Shown here: piece by piece, positions 1-10,932 of the stretch | Layout: every line of letters starts with the position of its first letter | Position numbering within the stretch: the first letter of the stretch is position 1 | NCBI GenBank assembly: GCA_014621425.1 | Contig: JAANBB010000676.1 | Coordinates: forward strand, 1-16,205 | Direction of reading: 5' to 3' | DNA length: 16,205 bases | From: Cylindrodendrum hubeiense | Lineage: Eukaryota > Ascomycota > Sordariomycetes > Hypocreales > Nectriaceae | Made by a program: the position numbers and the translations under genes | Notes under the pieces: model-generated | What the model saw: the letters and a program-made list of their open reading frames with translations, nothing else | Told to the model about the DNA's origin: nothing | Database searches by the model: none

Positions 1-1782
1 TCAGCCGCGCATGGCTTATAGCCCACGACATCCACACACCCGCCCGGTCGCCGTACCCGCTGGCCATGCTATGTACCCGCACCCCGGAACCACGGATCCA
101 CGGATGCTGGCCTGTATGGGGGATCCGATTTCTATACCCGAGGGCGTGGTTCAGGATAATTCCAACACCTCGGGGGGCCCATCATGTGGCCCGGAGAGCC
201 GGCGGGCGTGGCAGACTCAGGAAGACGCCATCCAGTTCGGAACCCCCGATCCGAGCTGCTGGGTGTGACGAGAGCCCCGAGTGCATAGTGGCTTGCGATC
301 ATGGTGCTTGAGGCTCACTGGCGTATCCGTCCTCCCGGGAGACACCATACCGCCGGCGGTTTTCACCTTGGCCATGTATGTCTATCTGTGAGAGAAAGCG
401 TGTGGGTGCCAGGTGGCACCGTGGCGCCCTGGGACGTCTAGACCGTCCCCGACGTGTGACGGGGCAGATATGTGACGTGCGTCTATCCGCACATGCGCCA
501 AGCCTGTAGCTGCTGTCCTCACGGAGCTGAGGTCGCCCCGTGATGGTGTGGTTCACAGCCGAATACTCTCCCACCCCGGCGGTGGGGCAGAGAGAGCAGC
601 ACTAGGATTTCACCAAGACAACAGGCCCAGCCGACCTCCGACTACGACGTCGAGGCATCCCGAGCCTGGTTGGGAGCCGTACAAAACACACAATCCTCCA
701 TCAAACGTTGGCTCCTCCTACGGCAAACCGGACAGCCGAGCCCACACGAACAATATACGCCACCTTCCTGCCTCGGTCGTACCATGCACGACTCCTGAAG
801 CGGCAGTACGGGCAGTACGGGGAAGCGGTTCGGAGAAGCCGAAAATGGACCGACCCTACCCTTCCAGGCTTCATCGACCTTTGAGGCTCCATGCAGAGCC
901 CCGTTGATGCAAAATCCCTGGAGGGCTGGAGGGGAGGGGAAGCTCTGCAGCTCTGCCTGCAACGTGCAACGCCGGGGAGACAAGGCCACAGATGCGTCTG
1001 CCATACCTGATCCCAGCGCCTGCCATTGGCTACCATGCAGATGGATCACATGCCATGGAGCCTGCAGTAGCTGATGTAGCTGATGCCCACGACCATGGTT
1101 GCAGGGCAGGTCGTTACCAGAATTGCCTGCGTGATACGTGATGACGATGTCCCGCTGAAGCCGTCCTGGATGTGGCGACTCCAGCATGAGGCCGCGAGGA
1201 CCTCCAGCGCACCCCCGGCGGCCACCGGCGCCGTCAAACCGGTCCCTGTGAGTAGGCTAGACGCTCCCCATCACCGCCGTCGACCGCAACACGAGGTGGA
1301 TGTAGCCCTTCACAGCCTCCTTGACCGAGGGGCCCCGAGCTCGCCCAGCCCGGCGGGGTGATGACGAATGGTCACGGTATGAGTGGCACTCCCGCCGATG
1401 ACACGGCCCCGTCTCAAAAGGCCCCCGGCCCCAAAGTCGCATCCAAAACCTATCGGCCGAGTTGTGGCCCTGGACCTTGCCCTGCACGGGCTTCGTCTCA
1501 GGTTCGCGGCCGGGTGACGATATCACTCAGCCCTATAAGCCCGACCCAACGCGGGTGAGCTGAGGTCATGTTGGTCTGCAGGCTGCACGTGGTGCTTGCG
1601 TCACGCCGCTTAGTCTTGTCATTGATGCAATATTATCCTTATTCAGTGCGTGGTGAGCCTCTCGCGAGCCGTTGCGGCCAGGCGCGAGGCAGCTTCAGTT
1701 CTAGACCCGCCAAACGTACCACATCTCCACACCACTGTCCCGGCTGTGGAGAGCGAAATGACAAATAACAGATGAGATCTGG

Positions 1783-1809
1783 GAATCCTGGAAATCCTGG
1801 AAATCCTGG
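1783..1809. repeat. 9-bp minisatellite, 3 units
   Basis: Three head-to-tail copies of the unit AAATCCTGG; the first copy differs by one base (GAATCCTGG). The array lies in non-coding DNA. Read on the minus strand it gives a short collagen-like Pro-Gly-Phe repeat, which I take as a by-product of the repeat and not as a coding signal. Confidence 0.85.
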
Positions 1810-1950
1810 AAGGGCCGACACTTGTTCGTATGCTGGAGGCTAATGCGGTTGAGCGGCGTGGAGGGAGATGTGACCATGCAGTGCAGAGCGCGGCAGTGGT
1901 GGACGTGGTCGATGATCCACGCTAGATAAGATGAGATAAACAAGCAATTG

Positions 1951-2010
1951 CAAGCCCAGGGGAGTCCAGGAGAGTCCAGGGTTGGTCATGGTTGGCCAGG
2001 GTTGGCCAGG
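1951..2010. repeat. 10-bp-period minisatellite, about 6 units
   Basis: Six consecutive 10-base blocks. Five end in CCAGG and the fourth ends in TCATG. Two adjacent copies are exactly GTTGGCCAGG (1991-2010), and the pair before them differs by one base (GGAGTCCAGG and AGAGTCCAGG). The register holds at exactly 10 bases for 60 nt. It is non-coding and about 390 bp beyond the stop of the RNPS1-like gene. Confidence 0.85.
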
Positions 2011-2402
2011 GGAGATATCCTTAACGACGGTTCAACGTAAAATTCACGCAGACAAGGACATCAATTGCTGGAAAGGGAATGGGATGGGGCGTTGGAGCAA
2101 GAGAACTGAGCACAACAGGAAATAGGTCCGAGCTGAATTAGGAGGGACCAGGGTTCCGGGAACCATCTTGCGGAAAAGCCCCCCATCGAGACTTTGTCAT
2201 GCATCAATCTCCATCTGGAAAAGTGTTAGCTAGTCGAAGATGAAGCGTGTCAGCAACCACAAACTTGTTCGTGAGCTAAAATAAATTTCCACAGGACCGT
2301 CTCCCTTGTCTGGCCTTCCTTGTCCGGTCTTCCTTGTTGAACGCCACCCGTAATCCCATTTTTAAAATACACCTTGGCATGAATCTCTCTGACCGGTGCA
2401 TC

Positions 2403-3470
2403 TCACCGGTGGCCCCGGCCCCGGCTGCGAGATCGGCTCCTGTTCCCGTCGCTGCTGTAGCTTTTCCGGCTTGCACTGCGACGTCTCGCTTGGTGTTCGT
2501 CATGTCGGCCGCCTGCCCGACGTCTTGGCGCCCCAGGCGACCTCGACCGCGAGCGCGACGAGTAAGAGCCGTTTGAGTGGCTGCGGTAGCGACTCCCACC
2601 CCCGCGCGACGCAGGCGGCCCGCCGGGTGATCTCGAGGGAGAGCGGGATCCCGGCCGGTAAACGTCCGACCTTGGGCCATACCTGTTCCCTGGCGACATA
2701 CGACGACGGCCACCTCCGCCAGCCACATTCGCCGCGCCTCCAGCACCCGCTCCGAGCAAACCCCCACGTGGCCCCGCGAAGGGGATTCTAGGATCGATAT
2801 TGGCACCACGTCTCGCAGTCGGGGGAGCAGGCGAAAGCTTGCGACGGGGCAACACGATGGAGACGTTGATGGTTGCGCCATCTACCTGCGCCTCGTGCAT
2901 GTGCGCAATCGCCGCCTCGGCATCGGCCTCGTAGTCGAATAGGATATACGCCGTGCCGCGGTTGGTTCCATCTGTGACCAATGGTGATTAGCTGATATTC
3001 AGGGACCAGGGCTCAGCGATCGTGTTAGGAACAACTCACAGGTTCGATTGATAGGCAGATCCAGGTCCTTGATACGACCGAACTGGCCGAAAATCTCATG
3101 CAGGTGTTGCTCGTTGATGTTCTTAGATAGGCGCTCCACCACAATCTGTCGCGACCCCGTTAGTTTGCCAGAAGTCTAGGTTCCGAGGAGCAGGACGCCC
3201 TACCTTGGTGCTTTTCGCCGGTGGTGAGTCGCCACGGTCTCTGCGGTCGCGGTCGCGGTCGCGGCCTCGGCTCCAGCTGCGCGAGCGGCTCCGGAAGCGG
3301 TCGTTGCGGCGGCCCGGCGTAGGCGATCGAGCAGGGGATCGCGAGTCGTAGCGGCGGCGGCGGTCGGGCGAACGCGACGTGTCGGACCGTGGAGTCGGCG
3401 AGCGCGTGCGCGTGTGGGAGCGCGAGCGATTACGCCCTCGGGGAGGCGACGGCGATGCCATAGTAGTCAT
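2403..3470 (-). CDS. RNPS1-like SR/RRM RNA-binding protein
   Basis: Predicted exons are 3204-3470, 3040-3145 and 2403-2971, giving 313 aa. Intron 1 (58 nt) has donor GTAGGG and branch ACTAAC; intron 2 (68 nt) has donor GTGAGT and branch GCTAAT. Residues 1-85 form an Arg/Ser-rich region with SR, RS and RD dipeptides. Residues 90-165 form one RNA-recognition motif, with RNP2 at 90-95 (IVVERL) and RNP1 at 129-136 (RGTAYILF). A Gly-rich linker and a second RS region follow, ending in RSRSRGRG. An RRM between RS regions, and the RRM sequence itself, match RNPS1. In that family the protein is nuclear, activates splicing and joins the exon junction and ASAP complexes. Met1 has a weak start context; Met4 has A at -3 and G at +4 and may be the real start. 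The hexamer CGGTCG repeats three times at 3244-3261 and encodes the RD run. Another RS-RRM splicing factor is the main alternative. Confidence 0.87.
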
Positions 3471-3555
3471 GCGTTGGCGGCGTGGGATGCGGCGTGTCGT
3501 CGTGATCTGAGAGAAAGCTGCTGGGCAAGCTCCCTGGATGAGCTTGACGGGTGGT

Positions 3556-3573
3556 CACGTGCACGTGCAGCTG
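3556..3573. promoter_or_regulatory. Three contiguous E-box palindromes
   Basis: CACGTG, CACGTG and CAGCTG lie end to end without spacers, 86-103 bp upstream of the RNPS1-like ATG. CACGTG is the classical site of bHLH factors, including the yeast Cbf1/Pho4 type and fungal SREBP relatives. The sites are seen directly; their use by a factor is inference. Confidence 0.5.
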
Positions 3574-3740
3574 CACGAGGTTGTGTTTTTGGTCTAGGGT
3601 AGTCTGATTTGACTTGTTCGAATCTCACAGTACATCTGATCGAACTAGGCCTGATGCTTGATGCAACTCTTAGTTCTCGGCCTATCCCGGCAACGTGCAC
3701 TTGACAGCGCCCTGCATCTACTCTATTTAGCCCCTAACAC

Positions 3741-3759
3741 CCTGGGGACACCCCCCAGG
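3741..3759. repeat. Short inverted repeat (7-bp stem, 5-nt loop)
   Basis: CCTGGGG and CCCCAGG face each other around a 5-base loop, about 310 bp past the stop of the small membrane-protein gene and 270 bp before the RNPS1-like ATG. It could form an RNA stem in a 3' UTR, or be chance in a C-rich stretch. Confidence 0.5.
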
Positions 3760-4067
3760 TTCCCCAAGACGCCAATGCAAGTCCCCAAATCTGTCCGAGG
3801 CGAACAAGGTTGTTCTAGTCGGTTGCCCCTTAAGGCAAAGTAGATTCCACGGCTTGAGGCAACCCGATACCCCTGATGACATAAAGACTTGGCCTCAATC
3901 CTCGGCGACTTTTGGGAGACTCTTTCCCCATGATCTGATTCATTGACCACGGGAAACCAAGAAAGACAACCGAACCTGACCTGTTTCCACGAAGGCTCCA
4001 TTTCGCTCCTGTACGTGACTGCTTCACGCACTCTTCAATTTTGTCCACTCCCCACTATGTTGGTCTT

Positions 4068-4546
4068 CTAAAGCTCCGTACCTCCCAGCTGCTTGCCCTC
4101 GTGCTTCGGGGCGTGCTGAGATTGGTCGTTAGGCACGTTGCTGAGCGCGAGGGCCTCCTGCGACTCTATTCCCGAAATTGTCAGGGCCACCGTTCCGCAT
4201 CATTCCCACGGCTTGTACACAACTTACCCTCTTTGCTGGCCTGTGATCCCCACCAGTAGCGTCTCGTATTCGACCTCCGATCGCCTGGAACCCTCCACTG
4301 CGGTTCCAGCCCCTGGTCTTGTTGCCGAGGCGGAGCTTCCGTCCGTCCGGCCCCACCCTCAGCTCGGCGCAGAGCATTCCTAACCCCGGCCCGCTGATTT
4401 CGGTGACGGCTGAGGAAGATGGAGAGAACGATAAGAAGAAAGAGGGAAACGGCGCCGGCGATGACCCCGATATCGAGGGCCGTCATACGAGAAGTTCCCT
4501 GGTCGCCGTCTGACAGGGGTTCCTTAGTCTGGGTTTCGTCTGCCAT
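4068..4546 (-). CDS. Small single-pass membrane protein, unknown function
   Basis: Predicted exons are 4228-4546 and 4068-4165, giving 138 aa. The ATG lies in a near-ideal context (CCACCATGG). The donor is a perfect GTAAGT, and the 62-nt intron has a CTGAC branch site and a TAG acceptor. A different acceptor (CAG, 8 bases on) would give a shorter, different C-terminus. The N-terminal 20 residues are acidic and polar; residues 22-46 form one strongly hydrophobic segment (core SLFLLIVLSIFL), followed at once by basic residues (RHRNQR). The rest is polar and Arg/Gln-rich. A lumenal or external N-terminus with a cytosolic tail would fit the positive-inside rule. I recognise no family. The frame beyond residue 50 is less certain, because a second frame stays open there and codon bias is weak; an unrecognised second intron is possible. 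The strong start context and intron signals are the main evidence that it is a gene. Confidence 0.58.
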
Positions 4547-4797
4547 GGTGGATTTCTTCTAGTGAGCGACGATTCTGTGGAGATTCCTGGTTGAAGAAGC
4601 CTCTGAAAACGATTGCAAGATGCAGATATTGGTCGAGATTGTTGTGGGGAGGGGGAAAGAGAAGAGAGAAAGCAAAGGCAGCAATGACTGTTGAAAGCGA
4701 GAAAAGGTAGGCGGCGATGATAGCCAGGACAATGGCTTTTGTTACATTATTCTTGCGTTTCTGCCCGTTGAAGAGTGAGTTATTGTTCGACGACTAC

Positions 4798-4809
4798 GTA
4801 CCTAGGTAC
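4798..4809. repeat. 12-bp perfect palindrome
   Basis: GTACCTAGGTAC is self-complementary across all 12 bases. It lies about 250 bp upstream of the small membrane-protein ATG and 17 bp from a larger inverted repeat. It could be a dimeric factor site. Confidence 0.7.
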
Positions 4810-4826
4810 TTCGGTGACTGGCAGGA

Positions 4827-4857
4827 GGGTTGGCAGCTGTTTGCCAGCTGGCAACCC
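4827..4857. repeat. Inverted repeat, 13-bp arms, 5-nt loop
   Basis: The arms 4827-4839 and 4845-4857 are complementary at 12 of 13 positions, with loop TTTGC. Each arm contains CAGCTG. It lies about 280-310 bp upstream of the small membrane-protein ATG and about 280 bp past the P450 stop. It may act as DNA (paired sites) or as a stem in the P450 transcript end. Confidence 0.8.
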
Positions 4858-5100
4858 CTGAACAACAGCCATTGTCACTAAACAGTTCTTCGGTCCTGAC
4901 TCACAATAGCCTAATTCTTGCTTTCAACCATTGTATTGTCGGAAAACGACTTAACTATCAAGGTAAGCCCGTGTTCAATTGGCGGGCCTAACAGAGCTAG
5001 ACGGGTTTGGGGATTTGGTGAAACCAGGGGATCGACTATCCATGTGTACCTCCGAGTCGCATATCTCTCTACCCACTTCCCAAATCACCACACTCAACCT

Positions 5101-5121
5101 GATTGCAACCCGATTGCAACC
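5101..5121. repeat. Direct repeat just past the P450 stop
   Basis: GATTGCAACC occurs twice (5101-5110 and 5112-5121) with one base between, 13-33 nt beyond the P450 stop codon, so inside its 3' UTR. Confidence 0.7.
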
Positions 5122-5133
5122 TTACCCACTCCC

Positions 5134-6933
5134 TTAAACCGCTTGCATCTTCACCCAACATCCTCCAACAATCTTCATAGTCGTACTCACCTCCTGCAAC
5201 ATCGGCCCGTCATCCACAGCCTCGACCTCCCCAAATGTTTGCAACAGCCTTGTCACGACATACGACATTTGCGTTAGCGCAAATTGCTGTCCGATACAAA
5301 TTCGCGGCCCACCATTGAATGGCAAATATTCCCACCTGAAAAAGTTGATCGTTAGTGGAAAGAGGGGGACGCAACAAAATATCACGATTGGGGAGGGTAT
5401 TCGGGTTGGGGGTTGGAAGAGAGGGACGCGTACGTTGTTCGAAGGCTTTCCCAGCGCTCAGGTCGGAACTCCTCCGCGTCGTCACCGAAGATGTCTTTCC
5501 GTCGATGCAGACTGTGCAATGACCACCGACATCCCGTGCCTTTCGGGATGAAAAGCGGCGAATTTCCATCTGGCCCACCTCCGCGAGGCAGGACGGTGTC
5601 AGCCGTGGCCGTCCGCATGTTTGTTGACACGGGTGCCCACAACCTCAACGCTATTGATCAGGTCAGCATTATATCGCGTACTCATTTCTTTATAGGGAAA
5701 CGTCTTCAAACCTTCTTTCAACACCATGCTCAGGTACTTCAACTCCTTGAGCTCCTCCCACGTCGGCTTCCTCCCCTCCAACCGCGCGATCTCCGCCCTC
5801 ATCTTCGCCAGCACGTCTGGCCTCCTCGCCAACGTCCAGAATAGCGAGCTCATTGTGCTCGCACTCGTATCGCGCCCACCTAGGATCATCGCCAGAAGTT
5901 GGTCGCGGACATACTCACGCGACGCCCCCGACGCGAGGAGCTCGGTCATGAAGACGTACGGCCGCTCCTTGACCCGATCTTCCCTCAACGCCTCCTCAAC
6001 GTACCGGCCGATGAAGCGTTGACATGTCGCGACGGACTGGTCGAGCTTCTTATCCGGCATTAAGAAGGCGATCCACCCAAGCCGTGCGCGGCTGGCGGCG
6101 GCGAGGAGTGCGTAGTCGAAGGATTTTGTAAACTCGAGAGCTTCGGGACTTGGGTTTACCAGCGTTTCGGTGGAATATCCGAACCTGGACCCCGTTATCC
6201 ATTAGTGACTGTGTCAGTCACTGGTGCGTGGCACTTACATGAAATCCGTTGCAACGTCCATGGTAAACATGTAGAACAGCTCCTGCAGGTCCACTTTACC
6301 CCCATCGCGGGGGATCCTCTTGAGGAAGTTATCCACATGTCGATCCATACACTCCATATCGGCAATCTGATTCCGAACAAAGCTCGGCCGAATCATGGAT
6401 CTTGCCTCATGCCACTCCCCGCCATTCACCGAGAAGATGCCTCTGGGCCCGACAGCGAGCTGGATGACCTTCTGTCTGACGCCGAGGATCTCCCACTTCT
6501 CGAATTGGCTCGACAGCAGCGCCTTGACGTTCTCGGGTTCATTCGTCATGACGATCCAGGTGCCAATGTTCTGTGCCCAGTACGTACTCCCGACAGTGTA
6601 GAAGAGCGAATCCCACACTTGCAGGATCTTGTGTGCCTTGACGGCTTTCATCATGTCGGTGATCCAGTCGCTGCCGAGGACGGGGTCGCGGTGCGGGTAG
6701 ACGAGGGCTGGTTGGGTATTGTGGATGCGTATATTGTGAAGCCAGTAGTGCTTTGAGCGGAAGTAGAGAGCCACCGGGACGGCGAGGGCAGCCGTCCATA
6801 GCGGGAGCGGTGACGATACATGGATGTTGTTTGTGAGTCGTGATACAAAGTGTCCCCCAACGGCCAAGGCCGCAGAGGTCCCGGCGACGAGGGCAAGGAG
6901 GAGGCAGGTGAACTCGTTCGCGATGTTAGACAT
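5134..6933 (-). CDS. Cytochrome P450, CYP52-type (alkane/fatty-acid hydroxylase)
   Basis: Predicted exons are 6239-6933, 5712-6184, 5434-5650 and 5134-5335, giving 528 aa. Introns are 54, 61 and 98 nt, with branch sites ACTAAT, GCTGAC and ACTAAC. Two hydrophobic N-terminal segments (about 9-27 and 41-58) indicate an ER anchor. The P450 signatures are present: I-helix GGRDTS at 334-339, the ExxR motif at E389-R392 (split by intron 2), FRPERW at 451-456, and heme loop [10 protein letters not shown] at 468-477 with ligand Cys475. GQQFALT after the heme loop and HRRKDIFG at 438-445 are typical of the CYP52 clan. In that clan the enzymes usually hydroxylate the terminal carbon of n-alkanes or fatty acids with a CPR partner. 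The exact subfamily (CYP52, 539, 584 or 655) and substrate cannot be set by eye. A GTGAGT inside exon 4 (from 5190) could be a cryptic donor, but the read-through C-terminus fits the family better. Neighbours suggest no pathway. Confidence 0.95.
6204..6222 (-). repeat. Perfect hairpin inside P450 intron 1
   Basis: AGTGACTG and CAGTCACT form an 8-bp perfect stem with a 3-nt loop in a 54-nt intron (6185-6238). In the transcript the 3' arm runs into the likely branch site ACTAAT. Confidence 0.8.
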
Positions 6934-7861
6934 GTTTCAACAGGTTGATCGATGAGGTCGAACGGCAGTGGTTCCGTCATAGCTCCCGTGTACAGGGCAT
7001 TGACTATCTAAATACTTGGTAGGTATCCTTGCGGCTAAACCTTAACGCATCATCTGAAAAGGATTGAGCTTCTCCAACCCCTCCAACCCTGCACAAAGGG
7101 AGTTGTGACGCCTGTGCTTTGCCTTTCGCTGCTACAAACTCGGATCCTTCGCGGCCATCCGGGGAGCTGTCGATCCCCGCTTACTATTCGCCGCTGATGC
7201 TACTGTCTCATCCGTCGAGTTAGACGAAACCTTGTGCCGCACCGCCTCGGTCGAGACCCGACTCTGTGGTTTCTTGCCCGCCGTGGCGTTGGTGTCCCGT
7301 GGGCATTTGGAGACGGGATTTCCCATGTACGCAAAGTCTCTTGCATGTGATTCCCGAAAACGCCACTCAGGTTTGGACTTTAAAATAACCACGACCATGT
7401 GATCGTGACTGGAGGTGCGTGAGATGGGAGCGACGTCCGGTCGTATTCCCAGCAACCGGCTCCAGCTACCCTTGAGCTTCGTGGAGTTTGGGGCGGCAGT
7501 AAGCGGTGTCCTTTGGAATCAAGAGGTGAGACACTGCTAGGGTTGGGAGCAGCGGAACGATGCCATGTCCAATGAGGAGACAAGGAGATAAGCCCTTTCA
7601 CCTCGTACATACTCACTAAGAGACTAGTATCGATTAGACAAAACACAATCCCTGATACGAGAGGTGCACACAACACGTGAATGAACAAATGAAAAATAGA
7701 AGCCATGCCCGCGATCATCGCGAACAAGGCTGCTAACTGACGGCGATCTATATACAATGGTGCACCTGAACCCAGGCCTGGGTGTTTGTGTGGCTAAGCT
7801 GATAATAATCCTGATGAACTCCCGTGGACAACCCCATTCTAATCCTTCTGTTTGACGCCCA
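6934..7861. other. Intergenic, P450 promoter and arg-6 3' flank
   Basis: About 930 bp. Two minus-strand open frames occur, at 7132-7455 (107 codons) and 7380-7757 (125 codons, hydrophobic start). They overlap in different frames, and I recognise no family and see no start context or intron pair that would join them. I do not call a gene, although a small or broken one cannot be excluded. An upstream ATG at 6980 lies out of frame with the P450. The 9-base unit CTCCAACCC is duplicated at 7072-7089. TTGGTAGGTA at 7016-7025 recurs elsewhere in the window. Confidence 0.5.
7016..7025 (+). repeat. Dispersed 10-mer TTGGTAGGTA, copy 1
   Basis: One of three exact copies in the window, all non-coding and in the same orientation. 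This one lies 83-92 bp upstream of the P450 ATG. Confidence 0.6.
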
Positions 7862-10580
<2,719 letters not shown>

Positions 10581-10794
10581 CTACGGGACCAATTGGCTCG
10601 GCGGCGGGCTGGTCTGGTGCGGTGGGAGGTGTTCGATGCGGTGGGAGCCTGGGAGGGTTGATCGAAGGGAGGATTGTTGTGGGTGGCAGTTTGGCGAGAA
10701 CTGGCGGGAGGGTCAAGCCTCAAGTAGAACTGTGGGGGAGGGGCAGAAAAAAACCGGGCACCCCCGAGACCGCTCTCAGGCTCTGCGTCCCAGC

Positions 10795-10821
10795 GGACTC
10801 ACACGCTGGCGGATGGAGTCA
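10795..10821. promoter_or_regulatory. Two near-match CPC1/Gcn4 sites upstream of arg-6
   Basis: GGACTCA (10795-10801) and GGAGTCA (10815-10821) each differ by one base from the TGASTCA consensus. They lie 105-131 bp closer to the arg-6 ATG than the perfect site. On their own they would not be called. Confidence 0.35.
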
Positions 10822-10831
10822 CAGGTGCCGC

Positions 10832-10875
10832 GGTACCTCGCCATCGCTGCAACCGCAGCGGCCCCACGAGGTACC
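10832..10875. repeat. Nested inverted repeat upstream of arg-6
   Basis: The outer arms GGTACCTCG (10832-10840) and CGAGGTACC (10867-10875) are perfectly complementary over 9 bp. Between them an inner hairpin has the arms CGCTGC (10845-10850) and GCAGCG (10855-10860) around the loop AACC. It lies 264-307 bp before the arg-6 ATG, between the near-match and the perfect CPC1-type sites. Confidence 0.8.
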
Positions 10876-10925
10876 ACCGCCAGCCGGAGGGCCCCTCACA
10901 GCGGCCGAGTGCTGCCCCTCCTGGT

Positions 10926-10932
10926 TGACTCA
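10926..10932. promoter_or_regulatory. Perfect CPC1/Gcn4-type site upstream of arg-6
   Basis: TGACTCA lies 358-364 bp upstream of the arg-6 ATG. This heptamer is the binding site of the bZIP factor of general/cross-pathway amino-acid control (Gcn4, CPC1, CpcA), which controls arginine genes in fungi. About two such sites are expected by chance in a window this size, so the placement ahead of an arginine gene is the main support. Confidence 0.6.

Larger units (their letters stand above)
1..2402. other. Gene-free left flank (intergenic)
   Basis: I see no supportable gene here. The open frames on both strands are short and low in complexity, match no family I know, and lack convincing splice signals. 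The right end, below 2403, is the presumed 3' untranslated region of the RNPS1-like gene; I see no canonical AATAAA on the minus strand there. The stretch holds two short tandem arrays (1783-1809 and 1951-2010) and a 9-bp direct duplication at 802-819. The sequence is not strongly AT-rich, so it does not look like a heavily RIP-mutated repeat. Confidence 0.6.
3471..4067. other. Intergenic, promoter of the RNPS1-like gene
   Basis: About 600 bp between the stop of the small membrane-protein gene and the start of the RNPS1-like gene. The half nearest the RNPS1-like ATG holds three contiguous E-box palindromes (3556-3573). A 7-bp inverted repeat lies at 3741-3759. The rest should be 3' untranslated sequence of the upstream gene. 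I find no further coding signal and no tRNA: the TTCGAAT at 3618-3624 lacks a matching T-arm stem. Confidence 0.6.
4547..5133. other. Intergenic, upstream of the small membrane-protein gene
   Basis: About 590 bp from the P450 stop to the next ATG. It must contain the P450 3' UTR and the promoter of the small membrane-protein gene. No gene is seen. It carries a 12-bp palindrome (4798-4809), a 13-bp inverted repeat (4827-4857), a TGACTCA heptamer (4897-4903) and a direct repeat (5101-5121). Confidence 0.6.

Noticed and set aside
642..1187. 181-codon minus-strand open frame in the left flank
   Set aside because: Low-complexity composition, no family, no start context and no splice signals; overlaps other open frames on both strands.
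3610..3630. tRNA-like TTCGAAT (possible B box)
   Set aside because: The flanking bases do not pair as a T-arm, and no A box or acceptor stem is present at the right distance.
4897..4903. TGACTCA as a CPC1 site for the P450 or the small membrane-protein gene
   Set aside because: About two such heptamers are expected by chance in this window and neither neighbour is an amino-acid gene, so I keep it only as part of the dyad cluster.
5185..5190. GTGAGT in P450 exon 4 as a fourth intron
   Set aside because: Reading through gives a C-terminus that fits the family in length and pattern; the downstream acceptors give a short unrelated tail.
7132..7757. Two overlapping minus-strand frames, one with a hydrophobic start
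   Set aside because: They lie in different frames with no clear intron to join them, and no family is recognised. The hydrophobic stretch alone is not enough.
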